Shown here piece after piece: positions 1 to 9,219 of a stretch of DNA of 36,473 nt (its first letter is position 1; each line of letters starts with the position of its first letter). The stretch comes from an uncultured Granulosicoccus sp. (GTDB taxonomy: Bacteria; Pseudomonadota; Gammaproteobacteria; Granulosicoccales; Granulosicoccaceae): NCBI GenBank assembly GCA_938003775.1, contig CALKXZ010000073.1, positions 1 through 36,473 on the forward strand, given 5' to 3'. The notes beneath the pieces are model-generated. The model was given only the letters and a program-made list of their open reading frames with translations, was not told the origin of the DNA and made no database searches. Made by a program: the position numbers and the translations under genes.

Positions 1-924
1 GATGAAACCGGCGTGAAACTCCTATGGGGCACAGCCAATCTCTTCTCCCATCGTCGATTTATGTCGGGCGCTTCAACCAACCCTGACCCGGATGTTTTCG
101 CCTATTCTGCAGCGAATATTAAAACCTGTATGGATGCAACATATCGACTTGGTGGTGAAAACTATGTGCTTTGGGGTGGCCGCGAAGGTTACGAAACGCT
201 ACTCAACACCGACCTGAAACGCGAAGACCAGCAGATGGGGAGAATGCTCAATCTCGTTGTTGACTACAAACACAAGATAGGTTTCAAAGGCGCTATATTA
301 ATCGAGCCAAAGCCGCAGGAACCCACTAAACATCAATACGACTATGACGTTGCAACGGTGTATGGCTTTCTGAAACGCCATGGGTTGGAAAACGAAATTA
401 AAGTGAATATTGAACAGGGCCATGCAATCCTTGCAGGACACTCGTTCGAACACGAAATAGCCCTTGCCCATGCGCTGGGCATATTCGGATCCGTTGACAT
501 GAATCGGAACGACTATCAATCCGGTTGGGATACGGATCAATTCCCGAATAATGTGCCGGAAGTTGCGCTTGCTTATTATCAGATATTAAAAGGCGGCGGC
601 TTTACCACCGGTGGTACCAATTTCGATGCGAAACTTCGGCGCCAGTCGCTAAGCCCTGATGATCTGCTCGCCGCTCACGTCGGTGGCATGGACGTTTGCG
701 CTCGTGGACTAAAGGCTGCGGCCGCAATGTTCGAAGACGGTGGTTTAGAGCGCCACCTTGAAGCGCGCTACGCCGGTTGGCAATCCGAAGAAGCACAGAA
801 AATGCTTCAAGGCGGCTATGGACTTGAAGAGCTTGAAGCCTATGTCGAGCAATCCAATGTGCAGCCTGAACCGATATCAGGTCAGCAAGAAATATTGGAG
901 AATTATGTCAACCGGTTTGTATAA
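1..924 (+). CDS. xylA: Xylose isomerase, 5' truncated by window edge
   Basis: Open frame continues to base 1 ([41 protein letters not shown]...); metal/active-site segments [18 protein letters not shown]-like ([18 protein letters not shown]) and [17 protein letters not shown] typical of XylA. Confidence 0.95.
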   Translation, partial: DETGVKLLWGTANLFSHRRFMSGASTNPDPDVFAYSAANIKTCMDATYRLGGENYVLWGGREGYETLLNTDLKREDQQMGRMLNLVVDYKHKIGFKGAILIEPKPQEPTKHQYDYDVATVYGFLKRHGLENEIKVNIEQGHAILAGHSFEHEIALAHALGIFGSVDMNRNDYQSGWDTDQFPNNVPEVALAYYQILKGGGFTTGGTNFDAKLRRQSLSPDDLLAAHVGGMDVCARGLKAAAAMFEDGGLERHLEARYAGWQSEEAQKMLQGGYGLEELEAYVEQSNVQPEPISGQQEILENYVNRFV

Positions 925-995
925 ACCATGATCGGCGCTTTATAGAAAAGCAAAGGGTGTTTTAACAAGGAACGACACCGGGAATGCAGCAGAGT

Positions 996-1019
996 AATCG
1001 CCGATCCCTTTCGGCGATT
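996..1019. other. Perfect 8-bp stem hairpin (AATCGCCG-N8-CGGCGATT) downstream of xylA
   Basis: Direct inspection; no T-tract follows, so it is not a classical intrinsic terminator. Confidence 0.6.
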
Positions 1020-1219
1020 GTCACGGATTCGCCCCGCATAATGAAAATAATGCCTGGCGATGGGCCGCAACGCAGTGCTGTGAAGACGGGCAAAGCCTCT
1101 TTTTCCTTCAAAGCAGCCTAATTAAAACGGGCGGTTACGTGTGGTTCAGGCGACAAACACTGTGTTTTCTCGTTTTGCAAACAGCGAATTCCAATCGTTT
1201 GCATCACATTAAAATAAAA

Positions 1220-1240
1220 ATACAAACGTTTGTATTGACG
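1220..1240 (+). promoter_or_regulatory. LacI-family-like operator palindrome ATACAAACGTTTGTAT (1220-1235) abutting a -35-like TTGACG (1235-1240); -10-like TAAATT at 1258-1263
   Basis: 16-bp perfect palindrome with central CG, 17-nt spacing between TTGACG and TAAATT, located upstream of the GH31/ABC operon. Confidence 0.65.
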
Positions 1241-1431
1241 ATTCGAGAAATAGTCCGTAAATTTGGAGTCCATTGGGAGATGTGCTTAATCAGCCAGATT
1301 ACTGCTCGTGCGAAAGCATTTTGGCTGATCAGTATTTCTCCCGATTTTGGGTATACCAGAACCGTGAGTTCGCTGCGGGGTGGGTACTGAAGCAGATTTG
1401 ATATCGACGAGCAAAGTCGCTTAGAGGCCGG

Positions 1432-3534
1432 ATGAAAAAAAATATGACATGCCCGTTCACAGACGAGAAAGGCGTTCTTGTTGCTCGATTTTTAGGTGAA
1501 ACGTTACAAATTGAGCCTTGGGGCGACAACGCAGTTCGTGTCCGTGCTCGACCTGGCGCTGATGTCGTTGAACCGCATGTCAGCGCGTTAACGCGCGGCG
1601 GCGCGCTCAATCAGAAGAGCAGCGTTGCTATCGCTATCAGTCCCGACTCAGCTTCAATTACTAATGGCCGTATCACCGCAAATTTAAAAGTGATCGAACG
1701 CTATGGAGCTGAAATAAAGCGTGAAGTCACTATTCAGTTTTTACGCTCAGATACAGGCGAAGAACTGCTAGCCGAAACGCGCAGTCATTTCGCCGGGCCT
1801 AAGACGAGAAACTTCAGGGGCCAAGCAGGCAACTCCTGGAAACTAGAAACCACGTTTAAATCCTATGACGATGAGCACTTGCATGGATTAGGGCAGCCAC
1901 AACACGGCAAAGCCGATTTAAAAGGCGTGTCAACTACGCTCATGCAACAGAACGCGCATGCAGTAATTCCGTTTGTTGTGTCGTCTCGTGGTTATGGTTT
2001 TCTTTGGAACAATCCGGCTGTTGGTCGTTGCGAATTCGCCTCCAACTTAACGCGGTGGACTGCGGACGCAACCCCAGGTATGGACTACTGGATTACTGCT
2101 GGAGACAACTCACGCGAAATACTAAGCGCGTATCACGACGTTACCGGTCATTCACCCGACATCCCAGATTGGGCGTTAGGCTTCTGGCAATGTAAGTTGC
2201 GCTACCGGACGCAGGATGAATTGATCTCTGTAGCTCGCGAATATAAACGTCGCAATCTACCTTTGTCCTGCATCGTCATCGATTTTTTTCATTGGACCAA
2301 ACAAGGGGATTGGAAATTCGACCTAAACGAATGGCCAGACCCAAAGAAGATGGTTGAAGAGCTTCGATCTATCGGGGTTGAGGTCATGGTTTCCGTTTGG
2401 CCGACGGTATCGTTAACATCCGAAAACTACAGAACGATGCTCGAAGGTGGCATGTTGCTGCAAACAGAGCGTGGTGTTCCCGCAGTCGTTTCTCTCATTG
2501 ATAAAGACCCATTTGGTCCGGCGACATTCAACTACTACGATGCTTTCAATCCCGAGGCTCGGGATTTTCATTGGTCCGTAATCAAGCGCAATTATGTTGA
2601 CTTGGGTATTGATCACTTCTGGATCGACGCCTGCGAACCAGAGATGCGTCCAGCCCATCCAGAAAACGTACGAACCCATCTGGGCAACGGCGCTGAAATG
2701 ATGAGCGCCTACCCTATGTTGCATGAAAAACGCTTCCGTGAAGGCCTACATGAAGAGGGTCGCGACGGCGTACTGCTTTGCCGTTCGGCATGGGCAGGTT
2801 CTCATGCCCACGGCGTTATTTTGTGGAGCGGTGATATTTGGTCGAACTGGGAGTGGTTCCGCAATCAAATCGCCGCCGGATTGCATTCAGGTATGTCCGG
2901 CTTAGGTTGGTGGACCACTGACATTGGTGGATTTTACGATGGCCATGGAGGCACACCAGAGTTTCGCGAGTTGTTGGTGCGTTGGTTTGAGTTCGGTGTC
3001 TTCTCACCCATCTGCAGACTTCATGGATTTCGCATACCCGACGAAGTTCCTGTTCCTAAACCAGGTGATGCGCTTACTTACGGAGAGGATACGGTTCGGT
3101 TGTTTATAGAATCAGGCGGCTCTAATGAAGTGTGGTCATACGGTGAAGAAGTTGAAGCCGTTCTTACCAAATTGTTGGAAGTTAGAGAAGCGTTGCGGCC
3201 GTACTTAAAGCAATGCTTTGCCGAGTTTGCAAAAACGGGCGCACCTGTTATGGCGCCTATTTTCTATCACTTTGAAGATGAAATCGAATCGCATGACGAT
3301 GCGGATCGTTACATGCTCGGACCTGATCTTCTTATCGCTCCTGTGCTCGATGCAAATACCGAGTCCATGAAAGTAGCACTACCGAAAGCTGAAAAATGGA
3401 TTCATGCATGGACAGGCAATGTTTTTGACGGCGGTGATATTGCGGATGTGAAGTGCCCATGGGGACAATGCCCGGTTTTCATTCGCCAAACCGCTGATTT
3501 AAAAACCCACAACGCTTTTACAGCACTCAATTGA
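1432..3534 (+). CDS. Glycoside hydrolase family 31, probable alpha-xylosidase
   Basis: 700 aa; GH31 catalytic region DHFWIDACEPEMRP, RSAWAGSHAHGVILWSGDIWSNW, GWWTTDIGGF; flanked by xylA and a sugar ABC transporter. Confidence 0.88.
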   Translation: MKKNMTCPFTDEKGVLVARFLGETLQIEPWGDNAVRVRARPGADVVEPHVSALTRGGALNQKSSVAIAISPDSASITNGRITANLKVIERYGAEIKREVTIQFLRSDTGEELLAETRSHFAGPKTRNFRGQAGNSWKLETTFKSYDDEHLHGLGQPQHGKADLKGVSTTLMQQNAHAVIPFVVSSRGYGFLWNNPAVGRCEFASNLTRWTADATPGMDYWITAGDNSREILSAYHDVTGHSPDIPDWALGFWQCKLRYRTQDELISVAREYKRRNLPLSCIVIDFFHWTKQGDWKFDLNEWPDPKKMVEELRSIGVEVMVSVWPTVSLTSENYRTMLEGGMLLQTERGVPAVVSLIDKDPFGPATFNYYDAFNPEARDFHWSVIKRNYVDLGIDHFWIDACEPEMRPAHPENVRTHLGNGAEMMSAYPMLHEKRFREGLHEEGRDGVLLCRSAWAGSHAHGVILWSGDIWSNWEWFRNQIAAGLHSGMSGLGWWTTDIGGFYDGHGGTPEFRELLVRWFEFGVFSPICRLHGFRIPDEVPVPKPGDALTYGEDTVRLFIESGGSNEVWSYGEEVEAVLTKLLEVREALRPYLKQCFAEFAKTGAPVMAPIFYHFEDEIESHDDADRYMLGPDLLIAPVLDANTESMKVALPKAEKWIHAWTGNVFDGGDIADVKCPWGQCPVFIRQTADLKTHNAFTALN

Positions 3535-3575
3535 AGTACATATCGCGCGCTCAGCGCTTAACTTTGGAGAGGACT

Positions 3576-4784
3576 ATGAAAAAACTATTGATGGCATGTG
3601 CAGTCTGGAGTCTAGCAGCATCAACCGCCTGGGCGGAAGATGTAACCTTGACTATGTGGACCGTTGCGAACAATGCACCAGAGGCCGTTTTCGCTCAGGA
3701 ATTTTCTGAGATGGACAACGGTATCAAAATTGACGTTAGAGAAATCAAGTTCGACGATATAATCGCCGAGACTCTGCGTGCATTCGCTACGAAGAAAAAC
3801 CCAGATCTCATTTCAGTTGATAACCCTAATCATGCTGCTTTCGCAGCAGCTGGTGCATTTCTCGATTTGACATCATTTGTTGAGGCATCTGATCAAATTA
3901 ATATGGACAACTACTTTGATGGGCCACGTTCTTCACTAACTTGGGACGGCAAACCGTACGGTATTCCGCGTGCGTCCAATACCATTGCCCTGTACTACAA
4001 CAAGGACATGTTCAGCGCTGCAGGTCTTGACCCAGACGCTCCGCCATCAACATGGGACGAGCTCTACGATGCTGCGAAAAAGCTAACAGATCCAGCGAAT
4101 GATGTTTACGGCATCGCCTTTTCGGCCAAAGCTTCTGAAGAAGGTACCTTTCAATTTTTGCCATGGGCTCAAATGGCTGGTGGTTCGTTTGAAAACATCA
4201 ACGTACCCGGTGCCGCTGACGCACTCGACCTTTGGAAAAAGCTTTTTGATGAAGGTTTAACATCGCCCGATACCCTAACTCGTGGCCAGTGGGACTCCAC
4301 TGGTACCTTCAACGGCGGCAACGCTGCGATGGCGATCTCTGGCCCTTGGGAACTTAAGCGCATGTCTGGAGATGCTAAGTTTGACTGGGGTGTGGCGCTA
4401 CTTCCTGGTCCAAGTGTAGATGCACCACGTGCATCAGCCTTGGGCGACTTCAATATCGCTGTATTCTCGAACACAGAGAACGCGGAAGCTGCGTTTAAAT
4501 TTTTGGAATATCAGGATAGCCAGGTAGAGCGCCTATGGCCTGAATTCTCACGTATGCCATCACACAAAGGTGTAGCACTTGCGCCAACGGGTGATGCAAA
4601 AATAGACGCGGCATCAGCGGTGTTTGTTGAACAGCTCCAATTTGCTCGTAACCGTGGACCGCATCCAAAATGGCCTAACATCTCCAAAGCCATTCAAAAT
4701 GCCATGCAATCTGCTTTGACTGGCAAGCAATCCTCTACCGATGCACTTGCAGAAGCAGCTGCTGCAATAGCTAAAGTTAAGTAA
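3576..4784 (+). CDS. Sugar ABC transporter extracellular substrate-binding protein (CUT1-type)
   Basis: Signal peptide MKKLLMACAVWSLAASTAWAED; SBP family 1 motifs (YGIPRASNTIALYYNKDMF, AMAISGPWELKRM). ATG at 3576 preceded by GGAGAGGACT; the track start 3531 is a TTG without signal peptide logic. Confidence 0.9.
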   Translation: MKKLLMACAVWSLAASTAWAEDVTLTMWTVANNAPEAVFAQEFSEMDNGIKIDVREIKFDDIIAETLRAFATKKNPDLISVDNPNHAAFAAAGAFLDLTSFVEASDQINMDNYFDGPRSSLTWDGKPYGIPRASNTIALYYNKDMFSAAGLDPDAPPSTWDELYDAAKKLTDPANDVYGIAFSAKASEEGTFQFLPWAQMAGGSFENINVPGAADALDLWKKLFDEGLTSPDTLTRGQWDSTGTFNGGNAAMAISGPWELKRMSGDAKFDWGVALLPGPSVDAPRASALGDFNIAVFSNTENAEAAFKFLEYQDSQVERLWPEFSRMPSHKGVALAPTGDAKIDAASAVFVEQLQFARNRGPHPKWPNISKAIQNAMQSALTGKQSSTDALAEAAAAIAKVK

Positions 4785-4804
4785 GCAAGTCAGAAAAATA
4801 AGAT

Positions 4805-4826
4805 GGGTTCGCATTGGCGCGAGCCC
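4805..4826 (+). promoter_or_regulatory. Intra-operonic hairpin GGGTTCGC-N6-GCGAGCCC between SBP and permease genes
   Basis: 8-bp stem (one G.U) followed by ttctt; position after the SBP gene is typical of differential-expression hairpins. Confidence 0.55.
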
Positions 4827-4848
4827 TTCTTGAAACCGGATAGTTAAA

Positions 4849-5751
4849 ATGAAAGCCTGCGCAAAGTGGATTAGAGATGGGATTGGTTTTGATGCCCTGT
4901 TAATCGCAATGGCTTTAACCTATCTCTTGGCTTTCGCGGGTCTTCCTCTGCTCTACAACATTATCATCAGCTTTCAAGTTGTTGATATGTTTTCGCTCAA
5001 CCAGTTGTTTCATGAGTTTGCGGGCTGGGATAATTATATTGAAGTGTTTCACGACCCAGCTGCTGCCGAAGTGCTTTGGAATACGACACTATTCACGATC
5101 GTCTCAGTTTTCTTCCAATTCACACTCGGATTTGCACTGGCTCTTTTTTTCAATCAGAAATTCCCTGGGGCCACCTGGTTTCGAGGACTCTTTCTAGCGG
5201 GTTGGGTCATGCCGGGTCTTGTTGTTGGCGTGCTCTGGAATTGGCTTTTGTCTGGCGACTTTGGTGTCATCAATTGGACTCTTGAAACGTTGGGCATTAT
5301 TGGGGAGCCCATCTTTTGGCGATCTGATGTCGACTATTCGCTGATCTCAGTCATTCTTGCCAATATCTGGTACGGCGTACCCTTTAACATGATTCTTCTT
5401 TCAGTCGGCTTAGCAGGTATACCAGAAGATCTCTATGAAGCCGCAGCCTTAGACGGCGCGACCGCGCTTCAAAAATTCACCACCATCACACTTCCAATGA
5501 TGCGCTCGACCATCGGAGCGGTGATTGCCTTGGGAATAATTTTTACGCTGCAGCAGTTTGATCTGTTCGCCGCCATTACCTCAGGTGGGCCAGCTGGCTC
5601 ATCCTTAGTAGCTCAATATTGGTCTTGGGAGTTATCGTTTCGGCAATTCGAATTTGGACGCGGTGCTGTGATTGCGGTGCTAATGATCGTGGTGGTATTA
5701 GGCGTTACGGTATTCTATGTGCGTTCAACCCGGCAGGAGACACGTCTGTGA
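4849..5751 (+). CDS. Sugar ABC transporter permease (MalF/UgpA-type)
   Basis: 300 aa multi-TM with EAA loop LYEAAALDGATALQKFTTITLPMM. Confidence 0.9.
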   Translation: MKACAKWIRDGIGFDALLIAMALTYLLAFAGLPLLYNIIISFQVVDMFSLNQLFHEFAGWDNYIEVFHDPAAAEVLWNTTLFTIVSVFFQFTLGFALALFFNQKFPGATWFRGLFLAGWVMPGLVVGVLWNWLLSGDFGVINWTLETLGIIGEPIFWRSDVDYSLISVILANIWYGVPFNMILLSVGLAGIPEDLYEAAALDGATALQKFTTITLPMMRSTIGAVIALGIIFTLQQFDLFAAITSGGPAGSSLVAQYWSWELSFRQFEFGRGAVIAVLMIVVVLGVTVFYVRSTRQETRL

Positions 5752-6584
5752 TGGGTATGAAACGCATCTATAAGAACCAGCTACTATTCATCGTTGCGTT
5801 GTTCGCTGTAGCACTTTATTTGTTTCCGTTGTATTGGATGTATACTACGAGCCTTAAAACGGATACAGCTATTTTCGCCATTCCGCCTCAGCTGCTGCCT
5901 TCATCCCCGCAGTGGCAAACTTACATCGATGTGTGGAATGGATCGAACATCGTTCGCTACATGTCTAACTCTGTGTTTATTGCTACCGGCGTTACGTTAG
6001 TGACTGTGATTTTTGGCTCTGGCGCCTCATATGTGCTGGCACGTTATCGTAACGTGTGGATCGATATTTCGTTATTCACAGTTTTAATGCTTCAAGTGTT
6101 ACCACCGAGTTTAATGGTGACGCCGATATTTGTCGCCTTTGCCTCTATAGGGCTGCTGGAATACCCGCGTATTGCGACGATACTGGCATTTTCTGCCAAG
6201 ACGATGCCGTTCTTCGTCATTCTTTGCCGAGCAGCGTTTATGACAATACCGCGTGAACTTGAAGAAGCCGCATTGGTCGACGGTAATTCCCGTGCTGGTG
6301 CTTTTGTAATGATTGTCCTACCACTAGCCCGTAACGGGATATTGGTGGCGGCGCTTTTAATTTTCATGCAAGGGTTTGGCGAATATGTCTACTCCGCCTC
6401 TCTGATAAGTGATAATCGACTTCAGCCAGCATCGATTGGCATGACCAATTATCTCCAACCAAACATCGTTACCTGGAACTCGATTATGGCTTTTGCTGCT
6501 ATCTATATCACGCCAATCCTGGCAGCCTTCGTCTTGTTACAACGTCATATTGTTAACGGTTTGACTTCTGGTGCGCTCAAATGA
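5751..6584 (+). CDS. Sugar ABC transporter permease (MalG/UgpE-type)
   Basis: EAA loop ELEEAALVDGNSRAGAFVMIVLPLARNG; TGATG overlap with the previous gene, so start placed at 5751 rather than 5619. Confidence 0.9.
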   Translation: MGMKRIYKNQLLFIVALFAVALYLFPLYWMYTTSLKTDTAIFAIPPQLLPSSPQWQTYIDVWNGSNIVRYMSNSVFIATGVTLVTVIFGSGASYVLARYRNVWIDISLFTVLMLQVLPPSLMVTPIFVAFASIGLLEYPRIATILAFSAKTMPFFVILCRAAFMTIPRELEEAALVDGNSRAGAFVMIVLPLARNGILVAALLIFMQGFGEYVYSASLISDNRLQPASIGMTNYLQPNIVTWNSIMAFAAIYITPILAAFVLLQRHIVNGLTSGALK

Positions 6585-7675
6585 ATATCGATGATTCCAC
6601 TATCCAAATCGGATTCACCGATGTCAATAAGTTCTATGGCGCCTACCATGCTCTGAATTCAATCAATCTGTCGATTCCAAAGGGTCAATTTGTCGCGCTT
6701 GTTGGACCATCGGGCTGCGGAAAATCGACACTGCTAAGAACGCTGGCAGGACTTGAAGAGATATCCTCCGGCACGATCAATGTTGGTGGCCGTACCGTTA
6801 ACGACATCCCGCCGCGTAAACGTGATCTGGCAATGGTGTTCCAATCGTACGCGCTGTATCCGCACATGAATGTCAGAGAAAACCTTACTTACGCACTGCG
6901 CCTTAAGGGTGTTAGCAAAGAGATTCGCGCGAATAAGGCAGACGAGGTTGCTGCAATCATTGGACTTGAAGATCTCTTGGATCGTAAGCCTCGAGAGCTC
7001 TCGGGTGGCCAAAGGCAACGTGTTGCTATGGGGCGCGCGATTGTTCGCGAACCTCAGGCATTTCTCTTTGATGAGCCCCTTTCGAATCTTGATGCATCGT
7101 TACGTGTTCGGATGCGTAAGGAAATTAGAGCCCTACATGAACGAATTGGCTCCACGTCTGTCTACGTTACACATGACCAAGTAGAAGCCATGACGATGGC
7201 GGATCATGTTGTCGTCATGCGCGCAGGCAAAATTGAGCAGCAAGGTGTACCGCTTGATCTGTATAAGAATCCAGCTAATTGCTTTGTTGCAGGATTTATT
7301 GGATCTCCAGCTATGAATTTTATTCCAGGCGTTATCGATGAGTCGGGGGAAAGCGTCACTCTCGATTTCGAGGAATCACCTAGCCTTCCGATTGCGCAAT
7401 CAATGCAACCAGGCAGACCGGTAGTCGTGGGACTACGTCCTGAGCACGTGGAACTCGGTGATGCGCAGAGCTGCGGTTATGCAGCCATTTCTATAAGCTC
7501 AGTCGAAGAAACTGGATCGACAACCTATCTGTTTTCTAGTGCTACGCCAGAGCTGGTGATCGTAGCGGATGGTAGTCAGCAAGTACGTAGTGGAGACGTT
7601 ATCGGTGTGAAAATCGCACCGACAAATGTCCATCTCTTCGATCCTGAAACTGAAGTTTCGTTATCCAACGGGTAG
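6581..7675 (+). CDS. Sugar ABC transporter ATP-binding protein (MsmK/UgpC/MalK-type)
   Basis: Walker A GPSGCGKST, signature LSGGQRQRVAMGRAIVREP, Walker B FLFDEPLSNLDA, C-terminal TOBE-like region; ATGA overlap with permease. Confidence 0.95.
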   Translation: MNIDDSTIQIGFTDVNKFYGAYHALNSINLSIPKGQFVALVGPSGCGKSTLLRTLAGLEEISSGTINVGGRTVNDIPPRKRDLAMVFQSYALYPHMNVRENLTYALRLKGVSKEIRANKADEVAAIIGLEDLLDRKPRELSGGQRQRVAMGRAIVREPQAFLFDEPLSNLDASLRVRMRKEIRALHERIGSTSVYVTHDQVEAMTMADHVVVMRAGKIEQQGVPLDLYKNPANCFVAGFIGSPAMNFIPGVIDESGESVTLDFEESPSLPIAQSMQPGRPVVVGLRPEHVELGDAQSCGYAAISISSVEETGSTTYLFSSATPELVIVADGSQQVRSGDVIGVKIAPTNVHLFDPETEVSLSNG

Positions 7676-7798
7676 TGCACACAAGCTCACTGAGGGTCAA
7701 AATTACGAACCATTTTTCGATCGTGCAGATGGATGAAATGGTGTTTGGACTTGATCAGTTCTGCTTTCTGCTGGTATTGAAAATTGTGTTTACCCGTT

Positions 7799-7820
7799 GC
7801 ACGGACGGGCAACTCCGTGC
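7799..7820. other. Hairpin GCACGGA-N8-TCCGTGC
   Basis: 7-bp perfect stem immediately 5' of the terminator-like hairpin. Confidence 0.5.
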
Positions 7821-7839
7821 ACCTCCTCCAAGTGGTGTT

Positions 7840-7868
7840 TCCCCGGTTCAATACAGGCCGGGGATTTT
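7840..7868 (+). terminator. Intrinsic terminator of the xyloside ABC operon
   Basis: tCCCCGG-N11-CCGGGGa followed by TTTT. Confidence 0.65.
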
Positions 7869-8107
7869 ACGTTCACGTAAAAATAAACGCTCTGGGCGCA
7901 TCGAGATTTTATAAGGCCAGTACTGCCAGAAATCATAGGTTACACAACTTTATTTGTATTCTTCACTGGAAAAGACAAACAAATAATACAGAGGGAATAT
8001 TGTTTTGCACTTGGAGAAATACAGCACTGACACAAGCAGCGAATCCGTCAGTATTGGTACGATGATCTAAAAGCCGCAGGTCGCAAGTTGTGGACTTCGG
8101 GTGGCTC

Positions 8108-8182
8108 AGCCTTAACATCTCAGTGACGCCTATGTCACTGCTAATTTATTATGTTAAATCCGAATGTCTTTAAGCTAAGGCT
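8108..8182. repeat. Layered inverted-repeat structure: AGCCTTA(8108)...TAAGGCT(8182), TTAACAT(8112)...ATGTTAA(8157), CAGTGAC-gcctat-GTCACTG(8121-8140)
   Basis: Three nested or overlapping perfect 7-bp inverted repeats read directly from sequence. Confidence 0.6.
8124..8160 (+). repeat. 37-bp degenerate direct repeat, copy 1 (30/37 identical to 22987-23023)
   Basis: Ungapped manual alignment; final 14 nt TATTATGTTAAATC identical. Confidence 0.6.
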
Positions 8183-8644
8183 CATCCGAGCATGGCGGTA
8201 TTCACACACGTCGATAATTACGTAAATTTATATGGGTGTTCTCGTGTAATTGTCTGACAACCCTTCAAAACCTTCGCTTTTTACGCAGCACAATCCACAT
8301 GCAGTGTCGAGTTTCGCTCGGGATACGCTTGAAGTCCATGATGGCTTTTAAGAATTCTCATCTTTCGTCCCTCAAAGGAATTGATATTCAGTAGGAAGAG
8401 ATGTTCCGGGTACAGGCAATTGTTGTCGAGATCGATGTTAAGGCCAACTCGGCCACAATTTACTTTCCTTTCGGCCTCGAACGAACGTAATGAGAAAATA
8501 GGCAAAATTGACGGCATATTACGGCCACCTCTGTGCCAACGCTCTGTTATTTCCGGCCCCACCGATTCACTCATTTGATAGATCGTTGAATTAGGCGACT
8601 ACGGAGAAGCGCAAGATATCGCATGGGGCGTGCTGCTCAAGAGC

Positions 8645-8670
8645 CTGCATCACTCACATGCAGCCTTTTT
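8645..8670 (+). terminator. Terminator-like hairpin CTGCAT-N7-ATGCAG-CC-TTTTT with no recognisable upstream gene
   Basis: 6-bp stem plus T5 tract. Confidence 0.45.
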
Positions 8671-9219
8671 CTAATCAGCTGGCCAGATATTCTTATTTGA
8701 AAACCAAAATATGGCCGTTCCTACCAGATTATGCTTCCGATCCTATCTTGGGCGATGTCAATTCAGTGCTCATGAGCTGATCACACATAAACAATGTCTT
8801 ATAACATCCGACAATAGATTTTGTGGCACAGTAATCCATAGTCAGATCGAAGAACAGTTGTGCATCAATTTGTTGCACTCTCACAGAATCGATACCGCTA
8901 ACATCTAGAGTGACTGACAGATTGATCGAAACGAAAAACTTGCTCGAGGATATTGGGAGAAAACTTGATGGTCATTCACTGGTCATAACTATGTATGGAG
9001 TGATTTGATCTAAGACCCCATAAAACGTGAGCTGTAGAGAATTAAATCACTGTTGTCTGTCGAAATTGTTGATTGTATCGAAATGATTCAGCTTATAACG
9101 GAATAAGCCAGTGCATGTAAGACGGAACCAAATTCACGCATCAAATTTAATCTATAAAAGCATCGCAAGTCGTTTTTGATCCGCTGACAAATAAAGTGTG
9201 TCTAAGCTATTTTCACTGT

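Noticed and set aside
1139-1390. 83-aa + ORF upstream of the GH31 gene
   Set aside because: Covers the operator/promoter region, low-complexity composition, no motif or good start.
7675-8065. Overlapping + ORFs (79 and 93 aa) after the ABC ATPase
   Set aside because: They run through the two hairpins/terminator; no recognisable protein signal.
8108-8160. Integron attC site
   Set aside because: Only the R-box side fits the consensus (CCTTAAC misses the first R position), and there is no integrase or cassette array; kept only as a structured repeat.
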